Of a stretch of 64,000 nt of DNA, positions 32,938-43,973 are shown one piece after another (the stretch's first letter is position 1; each line of letters opens with the position of its first letter). Source of the DNA: Bradyrhizobium neotropicale (GTDB lineage Bacteria > Pseudomonadota > Alphaproteobacteria > Rhizobiales > Xanthobacteraceae); assembly GCF_001641695.1 (NCBI RefSeq), contig NZ_LSEF01000061.1:124001-188000 (forward strand), written 5' to 3'. Position numbers and translations under genes: made by a program. A model generated the notes under the pieces. The model did not search any database, was not told the origin of the DNA, and saw only the letters and a list, made by a program, of their open reading frames with translations.

Positions 32938-33609
32938 AGCTGATCCCGGCGTAAATCGTCCATCCTGCAAGAATGCAAGGGTCGCGGCGATCGCCGCGTC
33001 ATTGCGCACAAGCCATGGATGCGAGGCGTGCACCACCATGTGATCCGCCATGCCGTCGACGCCGGTGTTTGCAACCGATACCCGGCCGTCATGGGGGCGC
33101 GGCAGCAGGGCGCCAGCCACAGGATAGATCGAGCGGTCGCCCGCAATGATCCCGACGGGATAGTCGACCGGCGGCAGGAGTGCCGCTGTCGTGGTGTCAC
33201 GACGTGTGCCGAGCTGTTGTCCGGCGGGACCGAAGAAGGTGCGATACAGGGGAAACCTCTTCAATCGATCGGCGATCTCGCTGCCGCCGTTCGGCGTACC
33301 GAGCATCACGACGCGGCCGAGATTCCGCGGACGACGCCGAGCGAGATAGGCGCGAGCAACGAGCCCTCCCATGGAGTGACAGACAAAATGCACGGAACCA
33401 TCGAGGGCGCCCGCAAACAATTCAATTGCAGGATCGATATCCTCGACGAGCTCCTGGAGCGCCTTGCGGCGGCTCGCATAGTCGACATTGAGCGTTGCGT
33501 AGCCGGCGCGCTCGATCGCAATTTCCATCTTGCGAAACGAGCGCGCCGTCCGGCTGATCCCGTGCAGGAGGACGACGCCGTCTTGCGGCTTCGTCGGCTC
33601 CAGGGTCAC
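32923..33609 (-). CDS. alpha/beta hydrolase (lipase/acyltransferase-like)
   Basis: 228 residues if GTG 33609 is used; that codon overlaps the TGA of the upstream enoyl-CoA hydratase (GTGA), making it the best start, and it places the first beta strand right after the N-terminus. Marks: GVVLLHGISRTARSF oxyanion region, nucleophile Ser in FVCHSMGGLVARAYL, catalytic Asp probably in GIIAGDRS and His in VVHASHPWL. The last residues ARRVG and the stop are encoded by the palindromic repeat. Substrate unknown. Probably cotranscribed with the hydratase. Confidence 0.82.
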   Translation of the reverse strand: MTLEPTKPQDGVVLLHGISRTARSFRKMEIAIERAGYATLNVDYASRRKALQELVEDIDPAIELFAGALDGSVHFVCHSMGGLVARAYLARRRPRNLGRVVMLGTPNGGSEIADRLKRFPLYRTFFGPAGQQLGTRRDTTTAALLPPVDYPVGIIAGDRSIYPVAGALLPRPHDGRVSVANTGVDGMADHMVVHASHPWLVRNDAAIAATLAFLQDGRFTPGSARRVG

Positions 33610-34496
33610 TTGTACTCGCGCTCCGTCCACCACGGGAAATAGTCCGGCATGTCCGTCGAGACCTTGTTCTTGAACTGCGCGGGGCGCTTCTCCAGGAACG
33701 AGACCACGCCTTCCTTCACGTCGTCGGAGCGGCCGCGGGCGTAGATGCCGCGGCTGTCGACCTTGTGGGCCTCCATCGGATCGTCGGTGCCCATCATGCG
33801 CCACATCATCTGACGGATCAGCGCCACCGACACCGGCGCGGTCTTGGCGGCGAACTCCTTGGCGAGTGCGCGCGCGGTCGGCAAGAGGTCATCCGGCGGC
33901 ACGACCTTGCTGACGAGGCGGCCGGCGAGCGCTTCCTGCGCCGGGAAGACGCGGCCCGAATAGCACCATTCCAAGGCCTGCGAGATGCCGACGATGCGCG
34001 GCAGGAACCAGCTCGAGGCCGCCTCCGGCACGATGCCGCGCTGGGAGAACACGAAGCCGAACCGTGCGGCGTCGGATGCGATGCGAATGTCCATCGCGAG
34101 CTGCATGGTGACGCCGATGCCGACCGCGGGGCCGTTGACCGCGGCGATCACCGGCTTCAGGCACTTGAAGATGCGCAAGGTCACCTGGCCGCCGCCGTCG
34201 CGCACCTGTGGATCGCTGTAGTCGACCTTGCCGTCGGCAAACCGCTTCACCGGCCCGCGCCGCGCGTCGCGATCGAAGGTGTCCGCGCCGGAGGAGAGGT
34301 CGGCGCCCGCGCAAAAGCCGCGGCCGGCGCCGGTGACGATGATGGCGCGGACGTTGTCGTCCTTGTCGGCGGCGTCGAACGCGTCGATCAGCTCGGCTTG
34401 CATCTGCGCGTTGAAGGCGTTGAGCTTGTCGGGCCGGTTCAGCGTGATGGTGAGGATCTGCTCGGCGACCTCGTATTTGATCGTCTCATACGCCAT
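33606..34496 (-). CDS. enoyl-CoA hydratase/isomerase (crotonase) family protein
   Basis: 296 residues. Crotonase marks: LTITLNRPDKLNAFNAQMQ, VTGAGRGFCAGADLSSGADTF (first oxyanion segment), PVIAAVNGPAVGIGVTMQLA (second oxyanion segment) and VFSQRGIVPEAASSWFLPRI, with Glu in the hydratase position. It is longer than typical (about 260) because of an insert around residues 75-100 and an extended tail ending DYFPWWTEREYK. Likely acts in acyl-CoA degradation. First gene of a two-gene unit with the hydrolase. Confidence 0.92.
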   Translation of the reverse strand: MAYETIKYEVAEQILTITLNRPDKLNAFNAQMQAELIDAFDAADKDDNVRAIIVTGAGRGFCAGADLSSGADTFDRDARRGPVKRFADGKVDYSDPQVRDGGGQVTLRIFKCLKPVIAAVNGPAVGIGVTMQLAMDIRIASDAARFGFVFSQRGIVPEAASSWFLPRIVGISQALEWCYSGRVFPAQEALAGRLVSKVVPPDDLLPTARALAKEFAAKTAPVSVALIRQMMWRMMGTDDPMEAHKVDSRGIYARGRSDDVKEGVVSFLEKRPAQFKNKVSTDMPDYFPWWTEREYK

Positions 34497-34535
34497 GGGA
34501 TTTCCTTCCTTGGTTTCTTATCGTTCTCTCTAACA

Positions 34536-34662
34536 CGTCATTCCGCGGCGCGCGAAGCGCGAGCTACGGTGCGCAATTGCACCTGAGAATCCATCTCTCC
34601 GCACCAGTTGTGCCGATGAATGGATTCCGGGCTTGCGCCAAGAGGGCGCAACCCGGAATGAC
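34536..34662. repeat. CGTCATTCCGGGGCGC palindromic element, variant left arm
   Basis: The left arm reads CGTCATTCCGCGGCGCG...GAGCTACGGTGCGCAATTGC, with an imperfect relative of the TGATGCGCAATTGCGCATCA insert. The right arm is degenerate (GGGCGCAACCCGGAATGAC). Located between the amidase and hydratase genes. Confidence 0.85.
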
Positions 34663-34672
34663 TGAACTGCAG

Positions 34673-36094
34673 TTATTTCGCCGGAGGGCTGGGCCAGGGC
34701 CGCTGCGCGCCACGCAGGCCTTCGAACGCCTTGGCCAAGCCGAGCACACCGATATCATCGAAGCGGCGGCCGACGATCTGCACGCCAATGGGAAAACCCT
34801 TGGCATCGAAGCCGCCGTTGATGGAGACAGCGGGGTTCTCCGACATATTCCACGGCACGGTATAGCAGATGTGCTCGAACGGCTTCATCGGATCGTTGGT
34901 TGGCGACGCCAGCTCGGCCGGAAAGTTCACGTTCGGCGCGGTCGGCGAGATCAAATAGTCGAGCTCGCAGAACAGCTTTGCCGCGGCGGCGCGGATCGCC
35001 ATGGTCTGGTTGAAGCCGCGGATCACCTCGACGCCCGACAGCTTTGCGCCCGACTCGCCCCATTTGAAGATATAGGGCAGCACCTTGGCCTGTTCGGCTG
35101 GTGAGAGCTTCGACAGATCGTCCCACATCCGCGCGCGCCAGAAATTGTCGAGACCGTCGAGCATCTCGCGCGTGAGGATGCCGTCGACTTCGGTGATGAC
35201 GGCACCTGCGGATTCGAACGCCTTGGCGGCCTTGACCGCGACCTCGCGCACCGGCTTCTCCAGCGGCAGCCCGACGCCGAGGTCGAGCATCAGGCCGATG
35301 CGGAGCTTGCGCGGCGACTTGTCCAGCGTCTTCCAGTTGAGGGGCTCGGCGGGCAGGCTCATGCCGTCGCGCCGGTCGGGCTTTGCGATCACGCTCATCA
35401 TCAGCGCGCAATCGTCGACCGTGCGGGTCATGGGACCGGCAACGCGGCCGACATAGGTTGGATCGATCGGCACGCGGCCAAAGCTCGGCTTCAAGCCGAC
35501 GAGGCCGCACCAGCCCGCCGGCAGGCGCACCGAGCCGCCGATATCGGTGCCGAGATGCAGGGGACCATAGCCAGCGGCAGCGGCGGCGCCGGCGCCCGCG
35601 CTGGAGCCGCCGGGGTTCTTGGAGAGGTCCCAGGGATTGCGCGCGAGCGCATGGAAGCTGGAGAGCCCGGAGGACAGCATGCCATAATCGGGCATGGTGG
35701 TCTTGGCGAAGATGATCGCGCCGGCCTCGCGCAGTCGCGCGGCGGGCGGCGCATCTTTCTCGGCCGGCACGAGCTTGACGCTCGCCGCGCCCAGCGGCAC
35801 CGGCACGCCCTTGGTCGCGATGTTGTCCTTGATCGTCACCGGCACGCCATCGAGCGGGCCGGACGGCTCGCCGCCAGCCCAGCGCGCGGTCGAGGCCTTG
35901 GCGACCTCGCGAGCGCCGTCGGGGTCGAACGCATAGAGCGCCTTGAGGTGCGGCTCCCACGCAGCGACGTGCTCGAGCACGTCCTCCAGCACCTCGCTCG
36001 GCGAGAACTGTTTCGCGCGATAGCCCGCGATCAGGTCGACCGCGGCCAGATCGTGCAGCGAGGTGACCGCCTCGTCGGCGCCGTGCTTATGCAT
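34673..36094 (-). CDS. amidase (amidase-signature family)
   Basis: 473 residues from ATG 36094. The Ser-cisSer-Lys triad is visible: Lys in DGVPVTIKDNIATKG, and the Gly/Ser stretch KNPGGSSAGAGAAAAAGYGP with HLGTDIGGSVRLPAG. The C-terminal NMSENPAVSINGGFDAKGFP is standard. It hydrolyses amides; the substrate may be a peptide or acyl amide given the neighbourhood. Its start overlaps the 3' end of the M20 hydrolase gene by 8 bases, so they are one operon. Confidence 0.92.
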   Translation of the reverse strand: MHKHGADEAVTSLHDLAAVDLIAGYRAKQFSPSEVLEDVLEHVAAWEPHLKALYAFDPDGAREVAKASTARWAGGEPSGPLDGVPVTIKDNIATKGVPVPLGAASVKLVPAEKDAPPAARLREAGAIIFAKTTMPDYGMLSSGLSSFHALARNPWDLSKNPGGSSAGAGAAAAAGYGPLHLGTDIGGSVRLPAGWCGLVGLKPSFGRVPIDPTYVGRVAGPMTRTVDDCALMMSVIAKPDRRDGMSLPAEPLNWKTLDKSPRKLRIGLMLDLGVGLPLEKPVREVAVKAAKAFESAGAVITEVDGILTREMLDGLDNFWRARMWDDLSKLSPAEQAKVLPYIFKWGESGAKLSGVEVIRGFNQTMAIRAAAAKLFCELDYLISPTAPNVNFPAELASPTNDPMKPFEHICYTVPWNMSENPAVSINGGFDAKGFPIGVQIVGRRFDDIGVLGLAKAFEGLRGAQRPWPSPPAK

Positions 36095-37259
36095 TGCTAC
36101 CTGCCGGCATGCGCGTTTCGATGATGCGGGCGAACATGCTGGCACCGATCGGCAGGATCTTGTCGTCGAGCACGTAGCCGGGATTGTGCACGGGCACCGA
36201 GCCGTCATGGCCGACCCAGAAATAGGCGCCGGGAATGGTCTGCAGCATGTCGGCGAAATCCTCGCTGCCCATCTTCGGCTGGGTGCGGGTGATCACGTTG
36301 GCGGGATCGACGACGGTGCGGGCGACTTCCTCGACCACCTTGGACTGCTCGACCTGGTTGACGAGCACGCCAAAGGCATCGCGGATTTCGGCTGCGATCT
36401 CGCACTGGAAGGCGCTCGCGACGCCGGCGCAAATGGTGCGCATGCGCTCGCGGATCAGGGCGCGGACTTCATCCGAGAAGGCGCGCACGGTGCCGCAGAG
36501 ATGGGCTTCGCCGGGGATGACGTTATAGGCCGAGCCGGCATGGATCTGGGTAATCGACACCACGGCCGACTGAAGCGGCTCGACATTGCGGCTGACGATG
36601 GTCTGAATGGCTTGCGCCAGCGTGGTCGCGATCACCACCGCGTCCTTGGAGCGCTCCGGCATTGCGCCATGCGCGCCATAGCCGTTGATCCGGAGGTCGA
36701 AGAAGTCGGCGCCGGCCATCGCCGGTCCCGGCAGGATCGCAATCTCGCCGTGATTGAGATCGGGCGCGTTGTGCAGGCCGTAGAGCTCGTCGCAGGGGAA
36801 TTTCTCGAACAGCCCGTCCTTGATCATCGCGCGGGCGCCGCCGAGGCCTTCCTCGGCTGGCTGGAAGATCAGATGCACGGTGCCGTCAAAGTTCCTGGTC
36901 TCGGCGAGATAGCGCGCGGTGCCGAGCAGCATGGTGGTATGGCCGTCATGGCCGCAGCCGTGGAAGCGGCCGGGAATGGTCGAGCGCCATTTCAGGTTGG
37001 TATTCTCTTCCATCGGCAGCGCGTCCATGTCGGCGCGAAGGCCGATGCGCTTGCCGCTCGTGCCTTTGCCCTTGATGACGCCGATAACGCCGGTGCCGCC
37101 GAGACCACGATGCACCTCGATGCCCCAGCTCTTCAGCTTGTCGGCGACGATGCCGGAGGTGCGCACTTCCTCGAAGCCGATCTCGGGATGGGCGTGCAGG
37201 TCGCGGCGGATGGCGGTGAGTTCGTCGGCATAGCCGTCGATGCGGTCGATCGTGGGCAT
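36087..37259 (-). CDS. M20-family amidohydrolase (hippurate hydrolase/aminoacylase type)
   Basis: 390 residues. Metal-binding marks: RADMDALPMEENTN, FHGCGHDGHTTMLLG, FQPAEEGLGGARAMI and the dimerisation-domain text GAHGAMPERSKDAVV, with PKMGSEDFADML near the end. The pattern is that of N-acyl amino acid hydrolases such as hippuricase. It lies between the M81 protein and the amidase, and with the ABC genes forms a peptide/amide catabolic set. No signal peptide, so cytoplasmic. Confidence 0.93.
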   Translation of the reverse strand: MPTIDRIDGYADELTAIRRDLHAHPEIGFEEVRTSGIVADKLKSWGIEVHRGLGGTGVIGVIKGKGTSGKRIGLRADMDALPMEENTNLKWRSTIPGRFHGCGHDGHTTMLLGTARYLAETRNFDGTVHLIFQPAEEGLGGARAMIKDGLFEKFPCDELYGLHNAPDLNHGEIAILPGPAMAGADFFDLRINGYGAHGAMPERSKDAVVIATTLAQAIQTIVSRNVEPLQSAVVSITQIHAGSAYNVIPGEAHLCGTVRAFSDEVRALIRERMRTICAGVASAFQCEIAAEIRDAFGVLVNQVEQSKVVEEVARTVVDPANVITRTQPKMGSEDFADMLQTIPGAYFWVGHDGSVPVHNPGYVLDDKILPIGASMFARIIETRMPAGSNA

Positions 37260-37272
37260 GTGTCCTGTCCAG

Positions 37273-38778
37273 TTAGCGTGAAAGGGGCGTGAAAACGGGG
37301 CCGTTCGGCTTGATGCGGATGCCTGGGCGCAGTTTGGTCCAGGGCAGGGAGGCCGTGTCCGCCGGCATCGCGCCCGGTGCGGCGCAGATCAAAAGCTTTG
37401 CCGCGATCGGCTCGAAATCGGCGCGGAAGTGCACCGAGCTCTTGTTGACGAGAATGGCCTGCTCGGTCGGTTCGATGCCGACATAGCGATACATCGCCTG
37501 GTCGGCGAGCTGCGCCTTGTGCGAGCTCACGACCACGCGGACGTCGCCGATGCGAAGGCACGCGGACGGACCCATCTCCATCTCGCGGCCGCCATAGTAG
37601 GGGCCGGGCGCGATGAAGCGGCCGTCGGACAGCTTTTCGACGACGAAGGTCTCGCGATAGGGCTCGTCGCCGGGAATGCCGGACTTGCCGCCGAGCGACA
37701 GCGTCACGGTCGCGCCGGTTCCGGCCGCATGCGCGGCCTTCGCCGAGTCCGGATCGTAGATCACGCCGGTCGCGGCACTCGCCTTGTTGCGCACCAGCGC
37801 GCGCAGCATGCCGGTGGTGTCGGAATCGCCGCCGGCGCCCGGATTGTCCTGGGTGTCGGCGATGATGATCGGCTTGCTCGCGCTCCTGGCGAGTTCCATG
37901 GCGTGGCGCACGCCTTCATCCGGTGCGTAGATCTTGCCGTCGAAATCGTCCTCGTGGCTTTCGATCAGCTTCACGATCGCGTCCGCGGCGCGATCAGCGT
38001 CAGCTTGCGTCTTGCCATAAGCGAACACGCTCGGTCCGCAGTCGCGGAAATCGGCCGCCGGAAAACCCGGCGCGAAGGACAGCGTTGGCACGGCATCGCT
38101 TTCGAGCGCGGCGAGCTTTTCGTAGATGCCCTTGGTGGGCTGGTCGTTGGTGCACTGCCAGCTGATCGGAATCAGGAACGGCAATTGCCGGAACGCTTTT
38201 GCGAAGCGCATCTTCGTCTTGAGCAGCAGCGCAAGATGCCTCGCGGAAGCGCGGCCCGTGTCGGCCATGTCGACGTGGGGATAGGTGCGGTAGGCGATCA
38301 GCGCGTCGGCATGCGCGATCATCTCGGGCGTGACATTGGCGTGCAGGTCGAGGCTCGCAACGAGGGGAACATCGTTGCCGATGATGCGGCGCACGCGCGC
38401 CAGAATCTCGCCTTCGCCGTCGTCGAGATGCTCGGTCACCATCGCGCCGTGCAGGTCGAGATAGACCGCATCGAGGGGACCTGCCGATTTGATGCCGTCG
38501 ACCATGACCTTCACGATGCGCTCGTAGGCATTCTTGGTGACATGCGCCGACGGGCTTGCGCCGCAGGCGATCGTCGGAACGAGTTCCCAGCCATTGGCCT
38601 CGGCGCTCTCGGCGAAACCGGCGAGCCCGACATTGATGCGGCGCATCACCTTCAGCACGTCGGCGCCTTCGGTCATCGCCGGCCAGCCGCCGCCATGCTG
38701 GAAGTCCTCAAACGTCGCCTTCGTCGGAGCGAAGGTGTTGGTCTCGTGCAGGAAGCCGCCGACGGCGATACGGGTCAT
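37273..38778 (-). CDS. M81-family metallopeptidase (MlrC-like)
   Basis: 501 residues. RIAVGGFLHETNTFAPTKAT is the classic M81 start; AVYLDLHGAMVTEHLDDGEG, VASLDLHANVTPEM, IIADTQDNPGAGGDSDTTGM and the C-terminal VNKSSVHFRADF complete it. The family is named for microcystinase C, which cleaves linear microcystin fragments, but most members have unknown substrates and no other mlr genes are here. It begins a run of hydrolases downstream of the ABC transporter genes, so peptides taken up are the natural substrates. Confidence 0.9.
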   Translation of the reverse strand: MTRIAVGGFLHETNTFAPTKATFEDFQHGGGWPAMTEGADVLKVMRRINVGLAGFAESAEANGWELVPTIACGASPSAHVTKNAYERIVKVMVDGIKSAGPLDAVYLDLHGAMVTEHLDDGEGEILARVRRIIGNDVPLVASLDLHANVTPEMIAHADALIAYRTYPHVDMADTGRASARHLALLLKTKMRFAKAFRQLPFLIPISWQCTNDQPTKGIYEKLAALESDAVPTLSFAPGFPAADFRDCGPSVFAYGKTQADADRAADAIVKLIESHEDDFDGKIYAPDEGVRHAMELARSASKPIIIADTQDNPGAGGDSDTTGMLRALVRNKASAATGVIYDPDSAKAAHAAGTGATVTLSLGGKSGIPGDEPYRETFVVEKLSDGRFIAPGPYYGGREMEMGPSACLRIGDVRVVVSSHKAQLADQAMYRYVGIEPTEQAILVNKSSVHFRADFEPIAAKLLICAAPGAMPADTASLPWTKLRPGIRIKPNGPVFTPLSR

Positions 38779-38929
38779 TCAGTTCAGCCCAACGCGATTG
38801 AAAGTGCGCGACGTTAGCCTTGGCCTTGCGGCCAGAGCAAGGTGGGAAGCAATTCGAAAGCGCATGGGGTCAAGCTGTTTTGGGAATGCTGCGGATGCGG
38901 TGGGTTTGAGCGAAGCCAGCTCCTTCCGC

Positions 38930-39036
38930 CGTCATTCCGGGGCGCGCCCACTTGGGCGAGCCAGGAATCCATTGTGCAACAGTGTCCGCGGCCCGATGGA
39001 TTCCGGGCTCATCGCTTCGCGATGCCCCGGAATGAC
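38930..39036. repeat. CGTCATTCCGGGGCGC palindromic element
   Basis: Paired arms around GTGCAACAGTGTCCGCGG, between the ABC ATPase gene and the M81 gene. The left arm is slightly degenerate (AGCCAGGAATCC). The 269-base gap 38779-39047 contains little else. Confidence 0.88.
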
Positions 39037-39047
39037 AGCGGCGAAAG

Positions 39048-40697
<1,650 letters not shown>

Positions 40698-40708
40698 GCA
40701 AGCTCTCT

Positions 40709-40814
40709 CGTCATTCCGGGGCGCGCGGAGCGCGAGCCCGGAATCCATCGGGCCGCAGTACAGGTGGTGAAATGGATTCCGGGCTCGCGCCAAGGGGCGC
40801 GCCCCGGAATGACA
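40709..40814. repeat. CGTCATTCCGGGGCGC palindromic element between operon genes
   Basis: Standard paired arms with inner loop CGGGCCGCAGTACAGGTGG. It lies between the second permease gene and the ATPase gene of one transporter operon, starting 11 bases before the ATPase ATG. Confidence 0.9.
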
Positions 40815-40826
40815 GCGTTACTTGCA

Positions 40827-41714
40827 TCACTTCCCCTCACGCTGCTTCATGCGCGGATCGAGTGCGTCGCGGGCCGCGTCGCCGATCAGGTTGATGCTGA
40901 GGATCGCGATCGACAGCAGCAGGCCGGGCCAGAAGATCAGCGACGGCTTGAGCTGGAAGTACTGGCGGCCCTCGGCCATGATGTTACCCCAGGTCGGCGT
41001 CTCCGGCGAAATGCCGGCGCCGAGGAAGGAGAGAATGGCCTCGGTGAGGATCGCTGACGCGCAGACATAGGTTCCCTGCACGATCAGCGGCGCAATCGTG
41101 TTCGGCATCAGGTGACGCCACATGATCTTCGGCAGGGACGAGCCGACCGAGATGGCGGCCTCGACATAGGGCTCCTCGCGCGCCGACAGCACGACCGAGC
41201 GCACAAGGCGCGCCACGCGCGGAATCTCGGGGATGGTGATCGCCACCAGCACGGTCCAGATGCTGGCGCCCGACAACGACACCACCGCGATTGCGAGCAG
41301 GATGCTCGGCATCGCCATCAGGCCGTCCATGATGCGCATCATCACGGAATCGACCAGCTTGAAGAAGCCGGAGACGAGGCCGATCGCAAGGCCAATGGCG
41401 ACGGACAGGACGGCCGAGCCGATACCGATCAGCAGCGAGATACGGCCGCCATAGATGACGCGCGACAGCAGGTCGCGGCCATAGGCGTCGGTGCCGAGCA
41501 GGAATTGCGCGGAGACCGGCTTCAGCCGCTGCGAGGGCGCAAGCTGGATCGGATCATGCGGCGCGATCAGCGGCGCGAGGATCGAGATCAGCACGATCAG
41601 CGCGAGGCAGACCGTCGCCGCCGCGATGATCGGCGTCGACGTGAGGAATCCGAAGCGAGGCCTGAGCGGCGACGTGATCGGAATGGACGACTGGGGAAGG
41701 GTATCGACCGACAT
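40827..41714 (-). CDS. peptide ABC transporter permease, DppC type
   Basis: 295 residues, six membrane helices. A short N-terminal cytoplasmic tail, first helix near 28-50, then HPFGTDAYGRD-type text (FLLGTDAYGRDLLSRVIYGG) and the EAA loop YVEAAISVGSSLPKIMWRHLMPN. The end LIGDAARDALDPRMKQ is typical for DppC. Overlaps nothing; 16 bases after the DppB-type gene. Pairs with it to form the channel. Confidence 0.94.
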   Translation of the reverse strand: MSVDTLPQSSIPITSPLRPRFGFLTSTPIIAAATVCLALIVLISILAPLIAPHDPIQLAPSQRLKPVSAQFLLGTDAYGRDLLSRVIYGGRISLLIGIGSAVLSVAIGLAIGLVSGFFKLVDSVMMRIMDGLMAMPSILLAIAVVSLSGASIWTVLVAITIPEIPRVARLVRSVVLSAREEPYVEAAISVGSSLPKIMWRHLMPNTIAPLIVQGTYVCASAILTEAILSFLGAGISPETPTWGNIMAEGRQYFQLKPSLIFWPGLLLSIAILSINLIGDAARDALDPRMKQREGK

Positions 41715-41730
41715 TCTGGATATCCTTGCC

Positions 41731-42672
41731 TCAGTAACGGATCCGCGGATCGAGCAGGGTGTAGGCGACGTCGATCAGGAGATTGACGACGACGTAGATC
41801 AGCGACGTCAGCAGGATCATCGCCTGGATCACCGGATAGTCGCGCGCCAGCACCGCATCGACGGTGAGGCGGCCGATGCCGGGGATGTTGAACACGCTCT
41901 CGGTGACGACGACGCCGGAGATCAGAAGCGCAAAGCCGGTGCCGATCACGGTGATGACCGGCACAGCGGCGTTGCGCAGCGCGTGCCGCATCATCACCGC
42001 GACCTCGCTGATGCCCTTTGCGCGCGCGGTCCGCACGTAATCCTCGCCGAGCACGTCCAGCATCGCCGCGCGCGTCATGCGCGCGATCAGGGCGATATAG
42101 ATGAAGGACAGCGCACAGGTCGGCAGGATGATGCGTTCGAAGAACGGTCCGAAGCCGGCGCTGATGCTCTTGAAGCCCTGCACCGGCACCCAGCGCAGGT
42201 CGATGGCGAAGATCTCGATCAGGATGTAGCCGACCACGAACACCGGTACGGAGAAGCCGAGTACCGACAGCCCCATCACGAAGCGGTCGATCCAGGTGCC
42301 GTGCTTCCAGGCCGCGATCACCCCCAGAGGAACGGCGACGATGACGGCAAGGATGATGGTCGATAATGCGATCGAGATCGACGGCTCGACGCGCTGGCTG
42401 ATCATCTTCAGCACCGGCAGGTTGGAGATCAGCGATGTCCCGAGATCGCCATGCAGCAGCTTGTTCACCCAGGTGATGAACTGCACGATCAGGGGCTCGT
42501 TGAGGCCGAGCGAAGTGCGGATGCGTTCCAGCCGTTCCGGCGTGGCGTTGTCGCCGGCGAGGATCGCGGCGGGATCACCGGGGGTGAGCCGGAGCAGGAG
42601 GAAGACAAACAGCGCCACCACGCCCATCACGGGCACGGCGGCGAAAATTCTGCGAACGAGATATCCGAGCAA
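41731..42672 (-). CDS. peptide ABC transporter permease, DppB type
   Basis: 313 residues, six membrane helices. MLGYLVRRIFAAVPVMGVVA, then LRLTPGDPAAILAGDNATPE and the EAA motif YVRTARAKGISEVAVMMRHALRN; it ends AYTLLDPRIRY, all standard for DppB. First transporter gene of the minus-strand run. The M20 peptidase gene is upstream, after a 170-base gap with a solo repeat arm. Confidence 0.94.
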   Translation of the reverse strand: MLGYLVRRIFAAVPVMGVVALFVFLLLRLTPGDPAAILAGDNATPERLERIRTSLGLNEPLIVQFITWVNKLLHGDLGTSLISNLPVLKMISQRVEPSISIALSTIILAVIVAVPLGVIAAWKHGTWIDRFVMGLSVLGFSVPVFVVGYILIEIFAIDLRWVPVQGFKSISAGFGPFFERIILPTCALSFIYIALIARMTRAAMLDVLGEDYVRTARAKGISEVAVMMRHALRNAAVPVITVIGTGFALLISGVVVTESVFNIPGIGRLTVDAVLARDYPVIQAMILLTSLIYVVVNLLIDVAYTLLDPRIRY

Positions 42673-42810
42673 GTTGGATCCGTCAGATTGGAGTCAAACC
42701 GTGGCACCGCTCTTGGCAGGTTGCCACCAGCGTAACATTTGAGCAATTCCCGTGCCATCAGGGCCACAGTTTTTGCAGTGCGGCCAAAGCGTTTTAAGGG
42801 TGCGAGTTCT

Positions 42811-42832
42811 GTTCCGCGCCCCGGAATGACGG
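42811..42832. repeat. solo half-arm of the CGTCATTCCGGGGCGC element
   Basis: GTTCCGCGCCCCGGAATGACGG is only the outer half of a right arm with no partner, so it is a decayed copy. Confidence 0.65.
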
Positions 42833-42842
42833 AGTCTAGAAA

Positions 42843-43973
42843 TCAATCCAGCGTCGCCAGCAGCCCCGCCATCAGGCGGCCGCGTTCGACCAGGCTGTCG
42901 ACCTCGATGTACTCGTCCAGCGTGTGCCCGTTGCCACCACGCACGCCCAGGCCGTCGAGCGTGGGGATCCCCATCGCGCCGGTGAAGTTGCCGTCGGAGC
43001 CGCCGCCGGCGCTCGCATGCGGCAATTCGGCGCCGAGCGCCTTGGCGATACCGCGCGCCTTCTCGTAGAGCGCCATGGTGCCGGCATCGGGTTCCCACAC
43101 CGGCCGCGTCACGCCGCGCGTCACCTTGAAGGTGACATCATTGGTTGTACCTGCCAACGCCAGCATCTTCTCGACGCCGCGGTCGAGATCGGCCTGGCGC
43201 TTGGCCATCGAGAGCGCTTCGCCGGTGCAGGTCGTGGCGACGCAGTTGACCCATTGTCCGCCATGCACGACGCCGACCGAGAAGGTGCAGTCGTCGGTCG
43301 TCATCGCGTCGATGGCGAGGATCTGCCGCGCCATCTCGCGGATCGCCGAGCGTCCGGCCGACAGTGTTGCGCCGGCATGGCTCGGCCGGCCGGTGGCTTC
43401 CAGATTGAAGCGCGCGATCGCATAGCGACCGGTGGTCACGCCGTTGTCGGCGCGGCCGGGCTCCGGCACCAGCACGTATTTGTTGCGCGCAGCCTCGGCC
43501 TCAATGATGTCGCGAGTCGAGGGCGTGCCGACTTCCTCGTCAGGCGTGAACAGCACGGTGACCGGCAGCGGGGTTGTGAAGGAGGCGCGCATCAGCTGCC
43601 GGATCGCCTCCAGCGAAAGGTAATTGCCGCCCTTCATGTCGTAGATGCCGGGGCCGTAGCACCTGGCGCCCTCGCGCCGCCACTTCAGCTTCTCGATGGT
43701 GCCGACGGGATGGACGGTATCCATGTGCCCGGCGATCAGGATGCCCGGCTCGCCCTGCCTGGGATGCGGGAAGCGCGCGCGGATCACGCCGCCAAAGCCC
43801 TGCCGGCCGGCGATGCGCTCGATGGTCGCACCCATGATCGCCATATCCCGCGCTGCGATATCGAGCATGCGGTTCACGGCATTCGCATCCCACGTCGGGC
43901 TTTCGCATTCCACCCAGCCGCGCAGGCCCTGGAGCATGGCTTCGGAATCGAAGGGAAGATTGGCTGGATTCAT
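42843..43973 (-). CDS. M20-family peptidase (glutamate carboxypeptidase type)
   Basis: 376 residues. Metal-binding motifs: AGHMDTVHPVG, GPGIYDMKGGNYLSLEAI, LFTPDEEVGTPSTRD and EPGRADNGVTTGR; ASAGGGSDGNFTGAMGIPTLDGLG near the end has the last ligand region. No clear signal peptide. It should release amino acids from peptides or folate-like gamma-glutamyl compounds. It is divergent from the periplasmic binding protein gene and heads the minus-strand peptide locus. Confidence 0.92.
   Translation of the reverse strand: MNPANLPFDSEAMLQGLRGWVECESPTWDANAVNRMLDIAARDMAIMGATIERIAGRQGFGGVIRARFPHPRQGEPGILIAGHMDTVHPVGTIEKLKWRREGARCYGPGIYDMKGGNYLSLEAIRQLMRASFTTPLPVTVLFTPDEEVGTPSTRDIIEAEAARNKYVLVPEPGRADNGVTTGRYAIARFNLEATGRPSHAGATLSAGRSAIREMARQILAIDAMTTDDCTFSVGVVHGGQWVNCVATTCTGEALSMAKRQADLDRGVEKMLALAGTTNDVTFKVTRGVTRPVWEPDAGTMALYEKARGIAKALGAELPHASAGGGSDGNFTGAMGIPTLDGLGVRGGNGHTLDEYIEVDSLVERGRLMAGLLATLD

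Noticed and set aside
37273..38778. Microcystin degradation locus
   Set aside because: Only an MlrC-like gene is present; MlrA, MlrB and MlrD equivalents are not seen.
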